64,000 nucleotides of DNA from Letharia columbiana (GCF_014066305.1 NW_023501170.1:1-64000); one strand, 5' to 3'; positions 29,580-40,614 are shown, numbered from the stretch's first letter. The notes: generated from the letters alone by a model not told the origin. A program made the numbers and translations.

Positions 29580-32335
29580 TGCGAAAGGATATTTCGGCTA
29601 TTTCAGCCATGCGGCCATGAAGCTATTCAGCTATTCCAGCTATTTGAGGCCACGTCACATGGATATTTCAGCCCTATTTCAGCCCTATTGCAGCCATGCG
29701 GCCATGAGGCTACTCAGCCATTTCCAGCCATATGGAATTGTCCAGCATACCAGCTATTTGAGGCTATTGCAGTCACATAGAGATCATGCAGCTATTCACC
29801 CATTGGAGCCATGCCAGCCATTGGAGCCATGCCAGCCATTGGAGCCATTCCAGCCATTGGAGCCATTCCAGTCATTTGCAGCCGTACGGCCATGCGACCA
29901 TGCCACTACCATTTGGATACACACTTCAGCCATTCCACCTATAACTGTTCACCTCAGCTACCGCAGCTACATTGAAATTTCAGTCATTTCAGCCACTGAA
30001 GCCATACGGCTATAAGGATAGTCAGCTATTATAGCTATATGGTATGTAGCCATTTCAGCTAAGTCGGCTATCTCAGGCATCGCAGCTATTTGAGTATTTC
30101 AGTTATTTCAGCTATTTGAGCTATTGCAGCCATGTTGCTTTTCAGTTATTTCAGCCATTTCAGCCATTTGAGCTAGTGCAGCCATTTCAGCTATTTGAGC
30201 TATTGCAGCCATGTGGCTATTTCAGCTATTTGGGCTATTGCAGCCATGTGGATGTTTTCAATCATTGCAGCTATTTCAGCTATTTCAGCTATTTCAGCTA
30301 TTTCAGCTATTTCGGCTATCGCAGCCATGTGGCTATTTCAGCTATTTCAGCTATTTGAGCTATTGCAGCCATGTGGCTATTTCAGCTATGTGGGCTATTG
30401 CAGCCATGTCAGCTATTTCAGCTATTTGAGCTATTGCAGCCATGTGGCTATTTCAGCTATGTCAGCTATTTGAGCTATTGCAGCCATGTGGCTATTTCAG
30501 CTATGTCAGCTATTTGAGCTATTGCAGCCATGTGGCTATTTCAGCTATTTCAGCTATTTGAGCTATTGCAGCCATGTGGCTATTTCAGCTATTTCAGCTA
30601 TTTGAGCTATTGCAGCCATGTGGCTATTTCAGCTATGTCAGCTATTTGAGCTATTGCAGCCATGTGGCTATTTCAGCTATTTCAGCTATTTGAGCTATTG
30701 CAGCCATGTGGCTATTTCAGCTATTTCAGCTATTTGAGCTATTGCAGCCATGCGGATATTTCAGCTATTTGGGCTATTGCAGCCATGCGGATATTTCAGC
30801 TATTTGGGCTACCGCAGCCATGTGGATATTTCAGTCATTCCAGCTATTTAGGCTACCGCAGCCTTGGAGATGTCCCAGCCATTTCAGCTATTCGGGCTAC
30901 CGCAGCCATGGAGATGTCCCAGCCATTTCAGCTATTCGGGCTATCGCAGACATGGAGATGTCCCAGCTATTTCAGCTACTTGGGCTACCGCAGCCATGGG
31001 GATGTCTCAGCTATTCCAGCTATTTGGGCTACCGCAGCCTTGGAGATGTCCCAGCCATTTCAGCTATTCGGGCTATCGCAGCCATGGAGATGTCCCAGCC
31101 ATTTAGAGTCCCAGCCATTTCAGCTATTCGGGCTATCGCAACCATGGAGATATCCCAGTTATTTCAGCTACTTGGGCTACCGCAGCCTTGGAGATGTCCC
31201 AGCTATTTCAGCTAATCGGGCTATCGCAATCATGAAGATGTCCCAGTTATTTCAGCTACTTGGGCTACCGCAGCCATGGGGATATTTCAGCTATCCCAGC
31301 TATTTGGGCTACCGCAGCCATGGAGATGTCTCAGTTATTTCAGCTGTTTAGGCTATCGCAACCATAAGGGTATCTCAGCTATCGCAGCCATGGAGAACTC
31401 TCAACTATTCCACTTATTTGGGCTATCGCAGCTTTGGAGATGTCTCAGCTATTTCAGCTATTTGGGCTACCGCAGCCTTCAGCTATTTGGGCTACCGCAG
31501 CCATGGAGAGGTCTCAACTATTCCAACCATTTGGGCTATCACAGCCACAAGGATATCTCAGCTATCGCAGCCATGGAGAACTCTCAACTATTCCACCTAT
31601 TTGGGCTATCGCAGCTTTGGAGATGTCTCAGCTATTTCAGCTATTTGGGCTACCGCAGCCTTCAGCTATTTGGGCTACCGCAGCCATGGAGAGGTCTCAA
31701 CTATTCCAGCTATTTGGGCTACCGCAGCCATGCGGATATTTTAGCTATTCCAGCCATTTGGGCTATCGCAGCCACAGGGATATCTCAGCTATCGCAGCCA
31801 GGGAGATGTCTCAACTATTCCAACTATTTGGGCTACCGCAGCCGTGGAGATGTTTCAGCTACTCCAACCATTTGGGCTATTGCAGCCACAGGGATATCAC
31901 AGCTATCGCAGCCATGGAGATGTCTCAGTTATTTCAGCTGTTTAGGCTACCGCAGCCATGGGGATATTTCAGCTATCCCAGCTATTTGGGCTACCGCAGC
32001 CATAAAGATGTCTTAGCTATTCCAGCCATTTGGGCTATCGCAGCCCTGGGGATGTCTCGGTCACTCCAGCTATCGGGGCTACCGCAGCCATGGAGATATC
32101 TCAGTTATTTCAGCTATTTGGGCTATCGCAGCCCTGAGGACATCTCGGTCACTCCAGCTATCGGGGCTACCGCAGCCATGGAGATGTCTCAATTATTTCA
32201 GCTATTTGGGCTACCGCAGCCATGGGGATATCTCAGTCCAACTATCACAGTCATATTCCAGGCTACCGCAGCCATTGGGATACCCAAGCTATTCCAGCCA
32301 TTTGGGCTATTGCATCGGGCGATGACGCATGCGCG
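29580..32335 (+). repeat. Large minisatellite, about 44-bp unit
   Basis: The consensus contains CTATTTCAGCTATTTGGGCT followed by ACCGCAGCCATGGAGATGTC. Proximal units (29600-30800) are shorter, TTTCAGCTA-rich and more irregular; distal units (30840-32250) are closer to 44 bp with GAGATGTCTCAG. Higher-order duplications are visible (31365-31500 and 31550-31690 nearly repeat). All three forward frames stay open for long distances because the unit lacks stops, giving fictitious FSYLGYRSHGD-type proteins. The same array, truncated and inverted, occurs at 1838-3008. Confidence 0.9.
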
Positions 32336-32346
32336 TCAAAGCCTTA

Positions 32347-32656
32347 CATCAGGTGGGAAGCCCCACCTGATGCCAGCCATTGGTACATCAGGTGGGAAGC
32401 CCCACCTGATGTCAGTCATTGGTAGCCATTGGTACATCAGGTGGGAAGCCCCACCTGATGTCAGTCATTGGTAGCCATTGGTACATCAGGTGGGAAGCCC
32501 CACCTGATGTCAGTCATTGGTAGCCATTGGTACATCAGGTGGGAAGCCCCACCTGATGTCAGTCATTGGTAGCCATTGGTACATCAGGTGGGAAGCCCCA
32601 CCTGATGTCAGTCATTGGTAGCCATTGGCACATCAGGTGGGAAGCCCCACCTGATG
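32347..32656 (+). repeat. Seven-copy palindromic (hairpin) tandem array
   Basis: A 26-bp perfect hairpin (CATCAGGTGGG, loop AAGC, CCCACCTGATG) begins at 32347, 32386, 32435, 32484, 32533, 32582 and 32631. The period is 49 bp after the first 39-bp step. Spacers are identical ('tcagtcattggtagccatt'), unlike CRISPR. A single RIP-free half is recognisable at about 1822-1845, linking the truncated copy. The array stops directly at the tyrosine-recombinase coding remnant. Confidence 0.9.
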
Positions 32657-32918
32657 CGCCGTTATTCCAGCTGGGAAAGCCGTCACCAGCAACCTCCGCG
32701 AGGTACTGACGTCACTTGGTGTTGAGGGCCATTATTCAGGCCATTCCTTCCGCAGAGGGGCTGCAACATCAGCACGTGACGCCGGCCTCAGCAATGACGA
32801 GATCCAATTGCTAGGCCGTTGGAAGTCAGATTCCTACCGCCTGTACATCGTCACTCACCCAGCCCACATACTCAGAGCATCACTACGGCACCAGCACCTT
32901 CCAGCCCGTCCGCGCTAG
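32655..32918 (+). pseudogene. Tyrosine recombinase C-terminal fragment
   Basis: An 87-residue frame ends at TAG 32916-32918: AVTSNLREVLTSLGVEGHYS, GHSFRRGAATSARDAGLSND, EIQLLGRWKSDSYRLYI, then a short tail. It shows the catalytic H-x-x-R motif (HSFR) and the nucleophilic Tyr region (GRWKSDSYRLYI) of YR recombinases of the Crypton/DIRS/Ngaro type. The N-terminal half with the first catalytic Arg is absent, replaced by the palindromic array, so it is inactive. It reads directly into the region before B1. Confidence 0.85.
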
Positions 32919-33007
32919 TGCTGCCGGTCCCTACTGCTTGCTGCGGTAGGTACCGTCAGGAGTCCTCCTCGAGACCTTCACCCTCTTTGGACGACGTCTT
33001 GGGTTTT

Positions 33008-33169
33008 GGGAGTTTTCTAGCGCTGGGGGGCCTTTTTCGGGCTATCTGCTCAGTCCAGATGTCCAAAAAGGTCTTAGCTGCCCCAGTGTTGGATATGCCC
33101 AATCATATATCTACATATCTACTTGTGCATGCGTTATTTCTATATGGCCTCACTGTTTGCGAGCACTAA
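33008..33169 (+). repeat. Split direct repeat B1
   Basis: This 162-bp repeat, from GGGAGTTTTCTAGCGCTGGG to GTTTGCGAGCACTAA, matches B2 with one extra T and about four substitutions. It ends exactly where A2 begins, as in the internal complementary region of Ngaro/PAT elements. Confidence 0.88.
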
Positions 33170-33391
33170 TCGCAACAGTGGGACTGTGGGTTAGTGGGTC
33201 CATTATGAGGCCATAGCGTTGGTGGCTGTTGGATCAGCCGTTCGTGTTGGTACCCTTGTTGGTACCCCTGTTGGTACCCCGGCAAGGGGTTGGGGATAGG
33301 TGTCCAGTACGAGCTATATAGCCACCTGTTTTGCACCTGTCAACGGCTCTTCATTCGATTTCGTCTCTTTCAGAGCCATATCATTTTTCTC
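33170..33391 (+). repeat. Split direct repeat A2
   Basis: Second copy of A1 (222 bp). The A2-B2 pair defines the right end of the element, with about 58 bp of distinct sequence (33392-33449) between them. Confidence 0.9.
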
Positions 33392-33449
33392 CCACCCACC
33401 CACACCTGTATATAGCCTCATTTCACTCCAGGGCATGTCGCTCAGACAT

Positions 33450-33612
33450 GGGAGTTTTTCTAGCGCTGGGGGGCCTTTTTCGGGCTATCTGCTCAGTCCA
33501 GATGTCCAAAAAGCTCTTAGCTGCCCCAGTGTTGGATATGCCCAATCATATATCTACATATCTACTTGTGCATGCGTTGTTTCTGTATGGCCTCACTGTT
33601 TGCGAGCACTAA
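33450..33612 (+). repeat. Split direct repeat B2 and right insertion junction
   Basis: Second copy of B1. Its last bases GAGCACTA are followed by ACGGCTTTGG of the helicase gene. Joining CTCACTA (left flank, to 29344) to ACGGC gives codons Leu-Thr-Asn-Gly and keeps the helicase frame. Confidence 0.88.
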
Positions 33613-35164
33613 CGGCTTTGGTCTACCCGCGATCCAGCAAGACTACGAACAGTATCATGTTGACGGTCGGAATCGACTACTACGCGAAGAACGTAGCTAT
33701 CGAACTAATACCTGGGAGCAGATGTGGGCGAGTCTTAATAACGATCAAATCGCTGCAGCTGACGCTATTTGGAACGCGGTCTCTCATTCCAATAACTAAC
33801 TCTTCTTCCTTAATAACTATAAAAGTACCGACAAGACCATACTTCAGAACACCGTATTGCGAAGAGTACGAAATAACTCTAAGGTAGCTATTACTATAAC
33901 TTCATCTAGCATCGCCTCCATCCTCCTTCAAGGTGGCCTTACCGCTCATTCTCGCTTCAAGATCCCCCTTAATGCTACTGCTCAGTCCAATTGCGGTGTA
34001 TCGATAGGGTCTGATTTAGCTCAGTTATTGGAGGCGACCGAGCTCATCTTCTGGGACGAGGTCTCCATGCAAAACCGCTACGATATCGAGGCCGTCGATC
34101 GCATGCTCCAAGACATTCGAAAGAACCCCACTCCTTTTGGTGGCATAGTCACATGCTTCTGCGGTGACTTCCGTCAAATCCTTCCAATCATTAAGGATAC
34201 TAAGTTAGGTCACATCGCTCGGGCTACGTTAAGGGCGTTCTATCTTTGGAACCACATTCAAATCCTCAGGCTGACAGAAAACATGAGGCTCCGGAACCCC
34301 AATCTAACTGATCAAGGCCGGACTGACATGGAGGAATTCGCTCGGAGGCTATTAGATGTGGGCAATGGTACCTCAGCAAGCTTCGGAGGACGAGAAGCGG
34401 TCGATTGGTCTACCGGGTAACTATCAGACGACTCTATCACTTAGCTGATTGATACTATTTACAGTGACCTTGGCCCGCATCGGACAGCTGATTTCTACAC
34501 GTCCAGGGCGATCCTTTGCACCCTCAACAAGAATGTCGCCCGGTTCAACAGTTAAGTCCTTGATAAGTTCCCTGGGGCCAAGACCGTTTGCAATAGTAGG
34601 GATCAAGTCGTCAAGGAGGAAGATAGCTTCCTCCTGCCCACTGAAATGATGAATGCCTTCGAACCGGCCTCGCTTCCACCCCATCACTTGGAGTTAAAAC
34701 AGGATTGTGTGGCAATGCTGCTGAGGAATTTGGAGCAGCGTATGGGTCTATGTAATGGGACACGTCTACAAGTCAAGCATATTAGATCTAAGACACTCGA
34801 TTGCCGCATCCTTGGGGGCGAACATAACGATAAACAACACTACATACCACGCATCCCTCTAGCTCCGCCTAATTCGAACGATCTACATGCTCCCTTTCGA
34901 CGCATCCAATTCCCAATCCGATTGGCCTTCAGCATGACGATTAACAAGTCCCAGGGCCAGTCATTACAGCAGGTCGGCCTATGCCTATACCCCGAGGTCT
35001 TTGCCCATGGCCAATTGTATGTGGCCCTGAGCCGAGTTATCAGCAAGGCCGGCCTGTCAATTGTCGCCTCAGGCGATCTACCAAGAAGGCAACCCACTCG
35101 GCCGGCGAGGTGTATCAAGAACAAGGTTATCAAGCAGATACTTCTTCCTCAGGTAAGGACGTGA

Positions 35165-35421
35165 TTGGTCAGCGATCTGTAGTGATAGAAGTAGGCCAAA
35201 TACCACATAGAAAGCAAGCAGAGTCCGATTTGACTTAGGGTTAGGGCTTTCACCTCCTTCATCAATTTCGTAGTGGTGGAAGTAGGTCAAAAACGCATAG
35301 AAAGCGATCAGAGTTCGATTTGACTTTGGGCTAGGGCTAAAATTCGATTTGACTTAGAATAATTCAACTCCATTTGACTTAGAAAAATCCAACTCCATGA
35401 ATTTAATTCATGGGCCTTTAT
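35165..35421 (+). repeat. Helitron 3' terminal region with hairpin and telomere-like motif
   Basis: It contains a partial internal duplication ('gaagtaggccaaata' / 'gaagtaggtcaaaaac') and CTTAGGGTTAGGGCT at about 35234-35248. The perfect palindrome CCATGAATTTAATTCATGG precedes GCCTTTA at the end. About 155 bp match 56343-56510, and the complement matches 26339-26490. Confidence 0.7.
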
Positions 35422-36999
35422 TAATTTATTATAAAAGAGTAAATCTAAAATCTTCTTATTAGATTTATTTATAAGAAATATTTAATTTTCTTTATTTATA
35501 GTTTTCGTAGTTTTTATATCCCTTCTTAACTACTTAAATAAATCTTTATATTATTAAAAAATTAATATAAATAAAATCTTAAATAAGATATTTTATCTCT
35601 AAAGATTTATAAGATTAGAGGTTTTAATTTAAATCGATAGCGGTGTCCGTATTATCGTTTCGTCGTTTCTCTTCTACTTTCTATAACGATCTTTATTTAA
35701 TAATATAAGCGAGCTTCTTATTATATTTTTTTTCTCTATCTTTATTACTTATTATAATTTCTTTAAGAGTAAAAAAATATTATTAAAGATAGATAAAGAT
35801 AGAGAGATATTCGCTTTTATAATCGCTATAACTTTAATTATTATAATATCTAATTATATTATAATTTTTTTATTAAGAAACTTCGATAGATATCTTAATT
35901 TAGATATTTAAGATCTTGATAAAGATTAATAATAACTTTATTATTTTAATATTTAGATAAATCTATTAAATAATAACTTTTTTTATTATTATTATAATAA
36001 GAATAATAGCGATTTTTTTAGATTTCTTAACTCTCTTTAGCTTAACTATATTTAATTTTATATTTTAAAATATAATTATATTATCGCTTAGATTTTAAGA
36101 TTAATTAATATTTATTTATAATTAATTAGAGTTATCTTTAAAATAAAGAGTTTTAAACTTTTATTTTCTCTTAATTATTTTTAAGATAATACTTTTATAG
36201 CGTAGATAGCTTAATTAAAACGCTTTATATTAATTTTTATAATTAATATATATAGATCTAAAGTCTAATTTTTTAAACTTTTTATATATATAAATATTAT
36301 ATTTTTAAGTATAATACGCGTAGATTAATTCTTTAGCTTTATATAAGAAAATAATATTTTTAAATTTTTAATAGCGAAAGTATCTAATAACTGTATTTTC
36401 TTAAATTTATTTTCTATAATTATAATATATATTTTCTTTTAAAATTCTTTAACTTAGATTCTTTAATTAAATAATATTTATATAATAAAAATCTATAAAT
36501 TTAACGATTATTATTAAAGTTTTAATTAATAAATTTTTAATTTTATTCTTATCTAGCTAATATAAATATCGAATTTTAATTTTAGAAATCTTATAGATAT
36601 TTAATTTAAGAATAGTTTTAATAAGACTTTCGATATCTCTTAGAAATTAATAAAGTTTAATAGAGATATTATAAATAATTATATCGAAAGTAAGAATTAA
36701 AATAATCGTATTAATATTAAAATATATTATCTATTTTTTAACTTTTCTAATATTTTTTAGAGTATTAATACCTTCTTAAATTTTTATTAGAAATTATAAA
36801 TTTCTAAATTTAAGTTATTTAATAACTTCGATTTTAGTAAATTTAAATATTAAATAATATTTTAATTGAATTTCGATAAATTTCTATAGCTACTTAGAGA
36901 TTTAAATTTAAAATTTCTAGACGATATCTTTATTCTTAATCTTAATAATAATTTAATAATCTTTTTTTAGAGATAGTATTAGCTATAATAAATATAATA

Positions 37000-37680
37000 A
37001 TACTATTCTATTCGTTTATAAAGTTATAGAACTAGCGTATTACGATTATAAAACGATAACGATTCTATACTAGTTAAAAAATCGTTCTAGAATCGATTTA
37101 TAATCGATTTATAATAGTTATAAACTATAAATCTCTTTTCTTAGAACTTATAACGATTATAGTTTTATAATCGTTCTATAGTCGTTCTATAATCGTTATA
37201 ATAATATTTTTTATTTTTATTTTTTTACTAAGTCTCGAATAGACTAGTAGTATTATATAATATATCTTTTAATATAAAAATTTTATTAAAATTCGAAAAA
37301 ACGAATTTTAAGTTCTTAGCGTTAATATTTAAGCTTATATATACTAAGCGAATTTTCAGCCCTATAAAGAACTTTAAAATTAAATTTTATCTTTAGTTAT
37401 TATATAGATTATTTATAATTCTATAAGAATCGTATAATCGTTCTATAATCGTTTTATAATCGTTCGATAACTATTACGTAATCGTTACGTAATTGTTAAA
37501 TAATCGATATAATATTATAAGTTAGAATAATTCTTCTAACGAGTATAAATTAAGTTTTATATCGATTATATATCGATTATATATCGATTATTTATCGATT
37601 ATTAGTTATAGAATTATTATATAACGATAATATATCTTTAATAATAACTAGAATAGTAATATACTTTAAAGAAATAGCGA
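37000..37680 (-). repeat. LTR-like AT-rich repeat, copy 1
   Basis: This is a roughly 650-bp sequence with CGATTATAGAACGATTATAA and ATATCGATTATATATCGATT clusters and a central 'tctattcgagacttagtaaa' landmark (complement here). It recurs at 42905-43575 and 52225-52810 in the opposite orientation and at 47175-47640 in this orientation (partial). LTRs of decayed retrotransposons are the simplest reading; TG/CA ends cannot be verified after RIP. Confidence 0.55.
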
Positions 37681-38189
37681 AGAGACGATTAAAAGGTCTT
37701 TTATTTATATATTTATTAAATTTTTAATTTTAGAAATTATTATTTTTATAGAGTTTTTTATAATTATAATATTATTTTTAAATATATTTAATAAATTATT
37801 CTAAGTATAGTATAGCGACGAGTAGTTTTTTACTATTTAATTAATTAATTATTTTTATAATTATTAAAAAAATTATATAAAGTAAGATTTTAGTAATAAT
37901 ATAAGATATATTATCGCATTTAAGATTATTAAATTTATTTTTTTAGATACTTTATTTAAGAATAGTATTAGATATATTTTAAGTAAGTAAAAACTATTAA
38001 TTAATAAAGAGAGTTTTATAATTCTCGAGAATCTTTAATTATTTCAACTTACTATTTTTTATAATAATAAACTATAGAAAAGAAAGCGAGTATAATAAAG
38101 ATATCTAGAATTAATTAATTATAATAAATATATTTATTAAAGACTATTTAAATAGTAACTAAGATATTAAGACTATTAAGATTATTAAT

Positions 38190-38940
38190 TAATATATATA
38201 AAAGAATAAGATAGAGCTAAGTTAGAAAATCTTGAATTTATATATATAGTTAATTATAAATTCGATAGATCTACGCTTTTTAATTAGATACCGCGGGTAA
38301 ATAAATTAGCGTTCGTAACTATTAAAAATAACGTATACCTATTTTTTTAATAAGGGAGGTGGGGAGGCGTGGAAGGGCGAGATTTCGATGATTGCGAACG
38401 CTAATTTATTTACCCGCGATAACTTAGCCGATCTAATTAAAGAGCGTAGCGAACTCGAATTTATAATTAGATAGGGTCAGCCAAGATTTTGAAGACTGAA
38501 TCTTATCTTTATACAGTTAGTTTTTATTTTACCCTAACGCTTTTAAGTAATCTCACGAATATAGCATTAAAATAATACTCTAGTTAATTAAAATCTTTAT
38601 ATACGTTTTAAAGTCTTTAAAACATATATAAAGACTTTACGAGTACTTCGTAGCTAGTTATTTTATTTAATATTCGCGATATTTATCTATTTAAGATTAG
38701 TCTTAAAAATTAGATTTCTAATCTATAGATAAACTTAGTTTTATATAACGATAATTAGACTTCGAGGTTTATATCGTGAAATCTAGCTTACGCTCTTAAG
38801 ATAAGCGTTATATTATTTTATAAAAATAAGTCTTCAAAATCGTCTTTAAAATCTTTGCTGACCTTATCTAATAGCTATATATATAAATTTAATATTTTTA
38901 AGCTTAGCTCTATCTTATTCTTTTATATATATTAATTATT
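38190..38940. repeat. Head-to-head ends of the short Helitron-like family with an inserted MITE
   Basis: The 5' end sequence of the short family (AGAATAAGATAGAGCTAAG, GGGTAAATAAATTAGCGTTC) appears forward at 38190-38330 and inverted at 38385-38472 plus 38876-38935, forming a large palindrome. The inverted arm is split by a roughly 400-bp element (about 38473-38874) with complementary ends AGGGTCAGCCAAGATTTTGA / 'tttgctgacctt'. No coding potential. Confidence 0.6.
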
Positions 38941-40464
38941 ATAAGAATAATAATTAATTAATAATTTATAAGAGATATTTTTAAAGTTATTATTAATATA
39001 GATATTATAATATAAATTAGAGTATATTATAAACTTTATACTATAATAAAATCTTATTATAAAAATAATTTACGCGATTTTATTAAGAGTTATATTAATA
39101 TTATAATTATTTAAAAGAATTTAAAAGAATATAAGCCTCGTAAATTAGATATTCTTAATTTTATTATTTAAAGATTAAAATCTCTTACTCTTATTATCTA
39201 TAAAAATAAGTTATAGATCTATATTAATTAATTTATAAATTTATTATAAGAGATTAATAGCTTATTTAAGAAATATTTCTTTATTATTAATAAGAATTAA
39301 AAAATTATTATTTTTATAAAAATTTAAATAACTAATATACTTAATATCGCGAGATTTATAATTAAAATTATAACTCTTATAATAAAAATAAATCTTTTAA
39401 ATTTATATTAATTTATATTAGAATATAATAATTTAATATTATCTTTAATCTTACTATCTTTATTAAGTTCTTTAATATTTATATTATAACTCTCTATATT
39501 AAAATAAATATTTATACTCTTATTTCTACGACGTTTATATTAATTAAATATTATATTTAAAATAATATTAATTCTAATAACTCTCATATTTAAATATAAA
39601 TCTATAAATATTATATTATTTATAATAAAGATTTTTACTTTATTAAAAAGTATCTTAAATAATTAAAATATAAGTATATTTATAAAAAAAAAAATTAGAA
39701 ATAGAGATTATAATAATTATAGCGATTAAGATAAAAGAGATAATTAAGAAAATAATAATATTAAATTTAAATTTAAATTTAAAAAATTTAAAAAAGAGAA
39801 GAATTAATTTTTTAACGTTAAAGTAATTATTATAATTATTTAATCTATAATAATACGCTATTTTATTATTTATATCGCTATTATATTTATTATTAATTCT
39901 TAAATTTTAAATAATAAGATTTATAAATCTTTTAAAATCAAATTCTTAAATAAATTTTTTATTATTATACTTTTTATTATAGCGATAATATTTTCTCTTT
40001 AACTTTATAATTATATATATATTTAATATATTATTTATAATTTTATAATTTTTAAAATTTTCTTTAGATTTTAAAAATTTTATTTTATTAATAAACTCGT
40101 TAATAATAGTTATATAGCTTTTAACTTTAATAATATTAATCTTAAATATAAAATAAAGAGTATTAAGTATATTTAAACTCTTAATAATATCTAATATATA
40201 TCTAAATATAGCTTTAATTTTATTTTTAAAAGATAATTAAAAAAGTAATAATACTCGCTTTCTTTTATTCTCGATAATCTTTTTATAAAAAAATAATAGT
40301 TTTTTTTTTAAATATATTTAAAGCTATCTTTATATATTTAATATTAAAAAAAAATAGTTTTAATCTTTATTAATAGAGAAATTTCTATTTATAATAAATT
40401 TTTTATCGAGTTTATAAAGCTCTCTAATTAGTAAAAGTTTTAAATTTATAAAAAGATTTTATAT

Positions 40465-40613
40465 TTTTATACTTATATATAATATACTTATATATAATAT
40501 ACTTATATATAATATACTTATATATAATATACTTATATATAATATACTATATATAATATACTTATATATAATATACTTATATATAATATACTTATATATA
40601 ATATACTTATATA
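40465..40613. repeat. 15-bp AT-rich tandem array, left part
   Basis: About ten copies of ATACTTATATATAAT, one shortened. It continues at 41199-41355 beyond a transposon, where later units change to ATTCTTATATATAAT. The alternating Ile-Tyr open frame on the minus strand is a repeat artefact. Confidence 0.9.
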
Positions 40614-40614
40614 C

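Larger units (their letters stand above)
29345..33611 (+). mobile_element. Tyrosine-recombinase element with split direct repeats (Ngaro/DIRS-like)
   Basis: Architecture A1 (29346-29567) - body - B1 (33008-33169) - A2 (33170-33391) - B2 (33450-33612). A1/A2 and B1/B2 are near-identical direct repeats, and B1 directly abuts A2. This A1...B1A2B2 arrangement is the signature of Ngaro/PAT-type YR retroelements. The insertion point reads CACTA at both outer junctions and at the B1/A2 junction, with no target duplication. The body holds a roughly 44-bp minisatellite, a palindromic array and the C-terminus of a tyrosine recombinase. No reverse transcriptase or RNase H is visible, so the copy is non-autonomous. 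It lies within the Helitron helicase gene. Confidence 0.8.
29210..35164 (+). pseudogene. Helitron PIF1-like helicase relic, interrupted
   Basis: The frame begins around VTEDFCLHLIQIRLEENNT...SLT at 29265-29344, is broken by the 29345-33611 insertion and resumes at 33612 with NGFGLPAIQQDYEQYH. Removing the insert gives an unbroken reading frame. Domains follow in order: LNNDQIAAADAIWNAV; the Walker A region, degenerate (FFLNNYKSTDKT where GPGGTGKT is usual); TITSSSIASILLQGGLTAHS; Walker B IFWDEVSMQNR; GGIVTCFCGDFRQILP; ILRLTENMRLRNP; SFLLPTEMMNAFEPASLPPH; KQDCVAMLLRNLEQRMGLCN; and the final SF1 motif FSMTINKSQGQSLQQVGLCL plus GQLYVALSRV. In-frame stops occur at 33797, 34418, about 34442 and about 34550. 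The mutations that destroyed Walker A are mostly G-to-A. Inactive. Confidence 0.9.
26339..35421 (+). mobile_element. Composite degenerate Helitron with inverted ends
   Basis: The right end (about 35266-35421) and left end (26339-26490) are inverted copies of one roughly 150-bp terminal sequence. It carries the hairpin CCATGAATTTAATTCATGG followed by a short tail GCCTTTACT, which resembles the 3' hairpin of Helitrons. The same end closes 54011-56510. Between them are an inverted 3'-type segment (to about 27990), Helitron N-terminal coding sequence (28004-28781), a duplicated spacer (28801-29100), and the helicase (29210-35164), interrupted by a foreign element (29345-33611). The HUH (Rep) nuclease domain, normally between the N-terminal domain and helicase, is absent. 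The element therefore could not transpose on its own. Confidence 0.75.

Noticed and set aside
30116..32474. Long open frames (up to about 346 codons) encoding FSYLGYRSHGD-like repeats
   Set aside because: All three forward frames are open at once over a 44-bp minisatellite that lacks stops. The copies drift without codon-position bias, so these are not genes.
32347..32656. CRISPR-like appearance of regularly spaced palindromes
   Set aside because: The spacers are identical, there are no cas genes, and the genome is eukaryotic. It is a tandem array.
32819..33169. ORF across the region between the recombinase and B1
   Set aside because: It starts inside the recombinase frame in another register and runs into the B repeat; no conserved motif.
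29345..33611. Interpretation as a Crypton DNA transposon
   Set aside because: Cryptons carry a tyrosine recombinase but no split direct repeats; the A1...B1A2B2 layout fits Ngaro/DIRS-type elements better. Without RT the call remains provisional.
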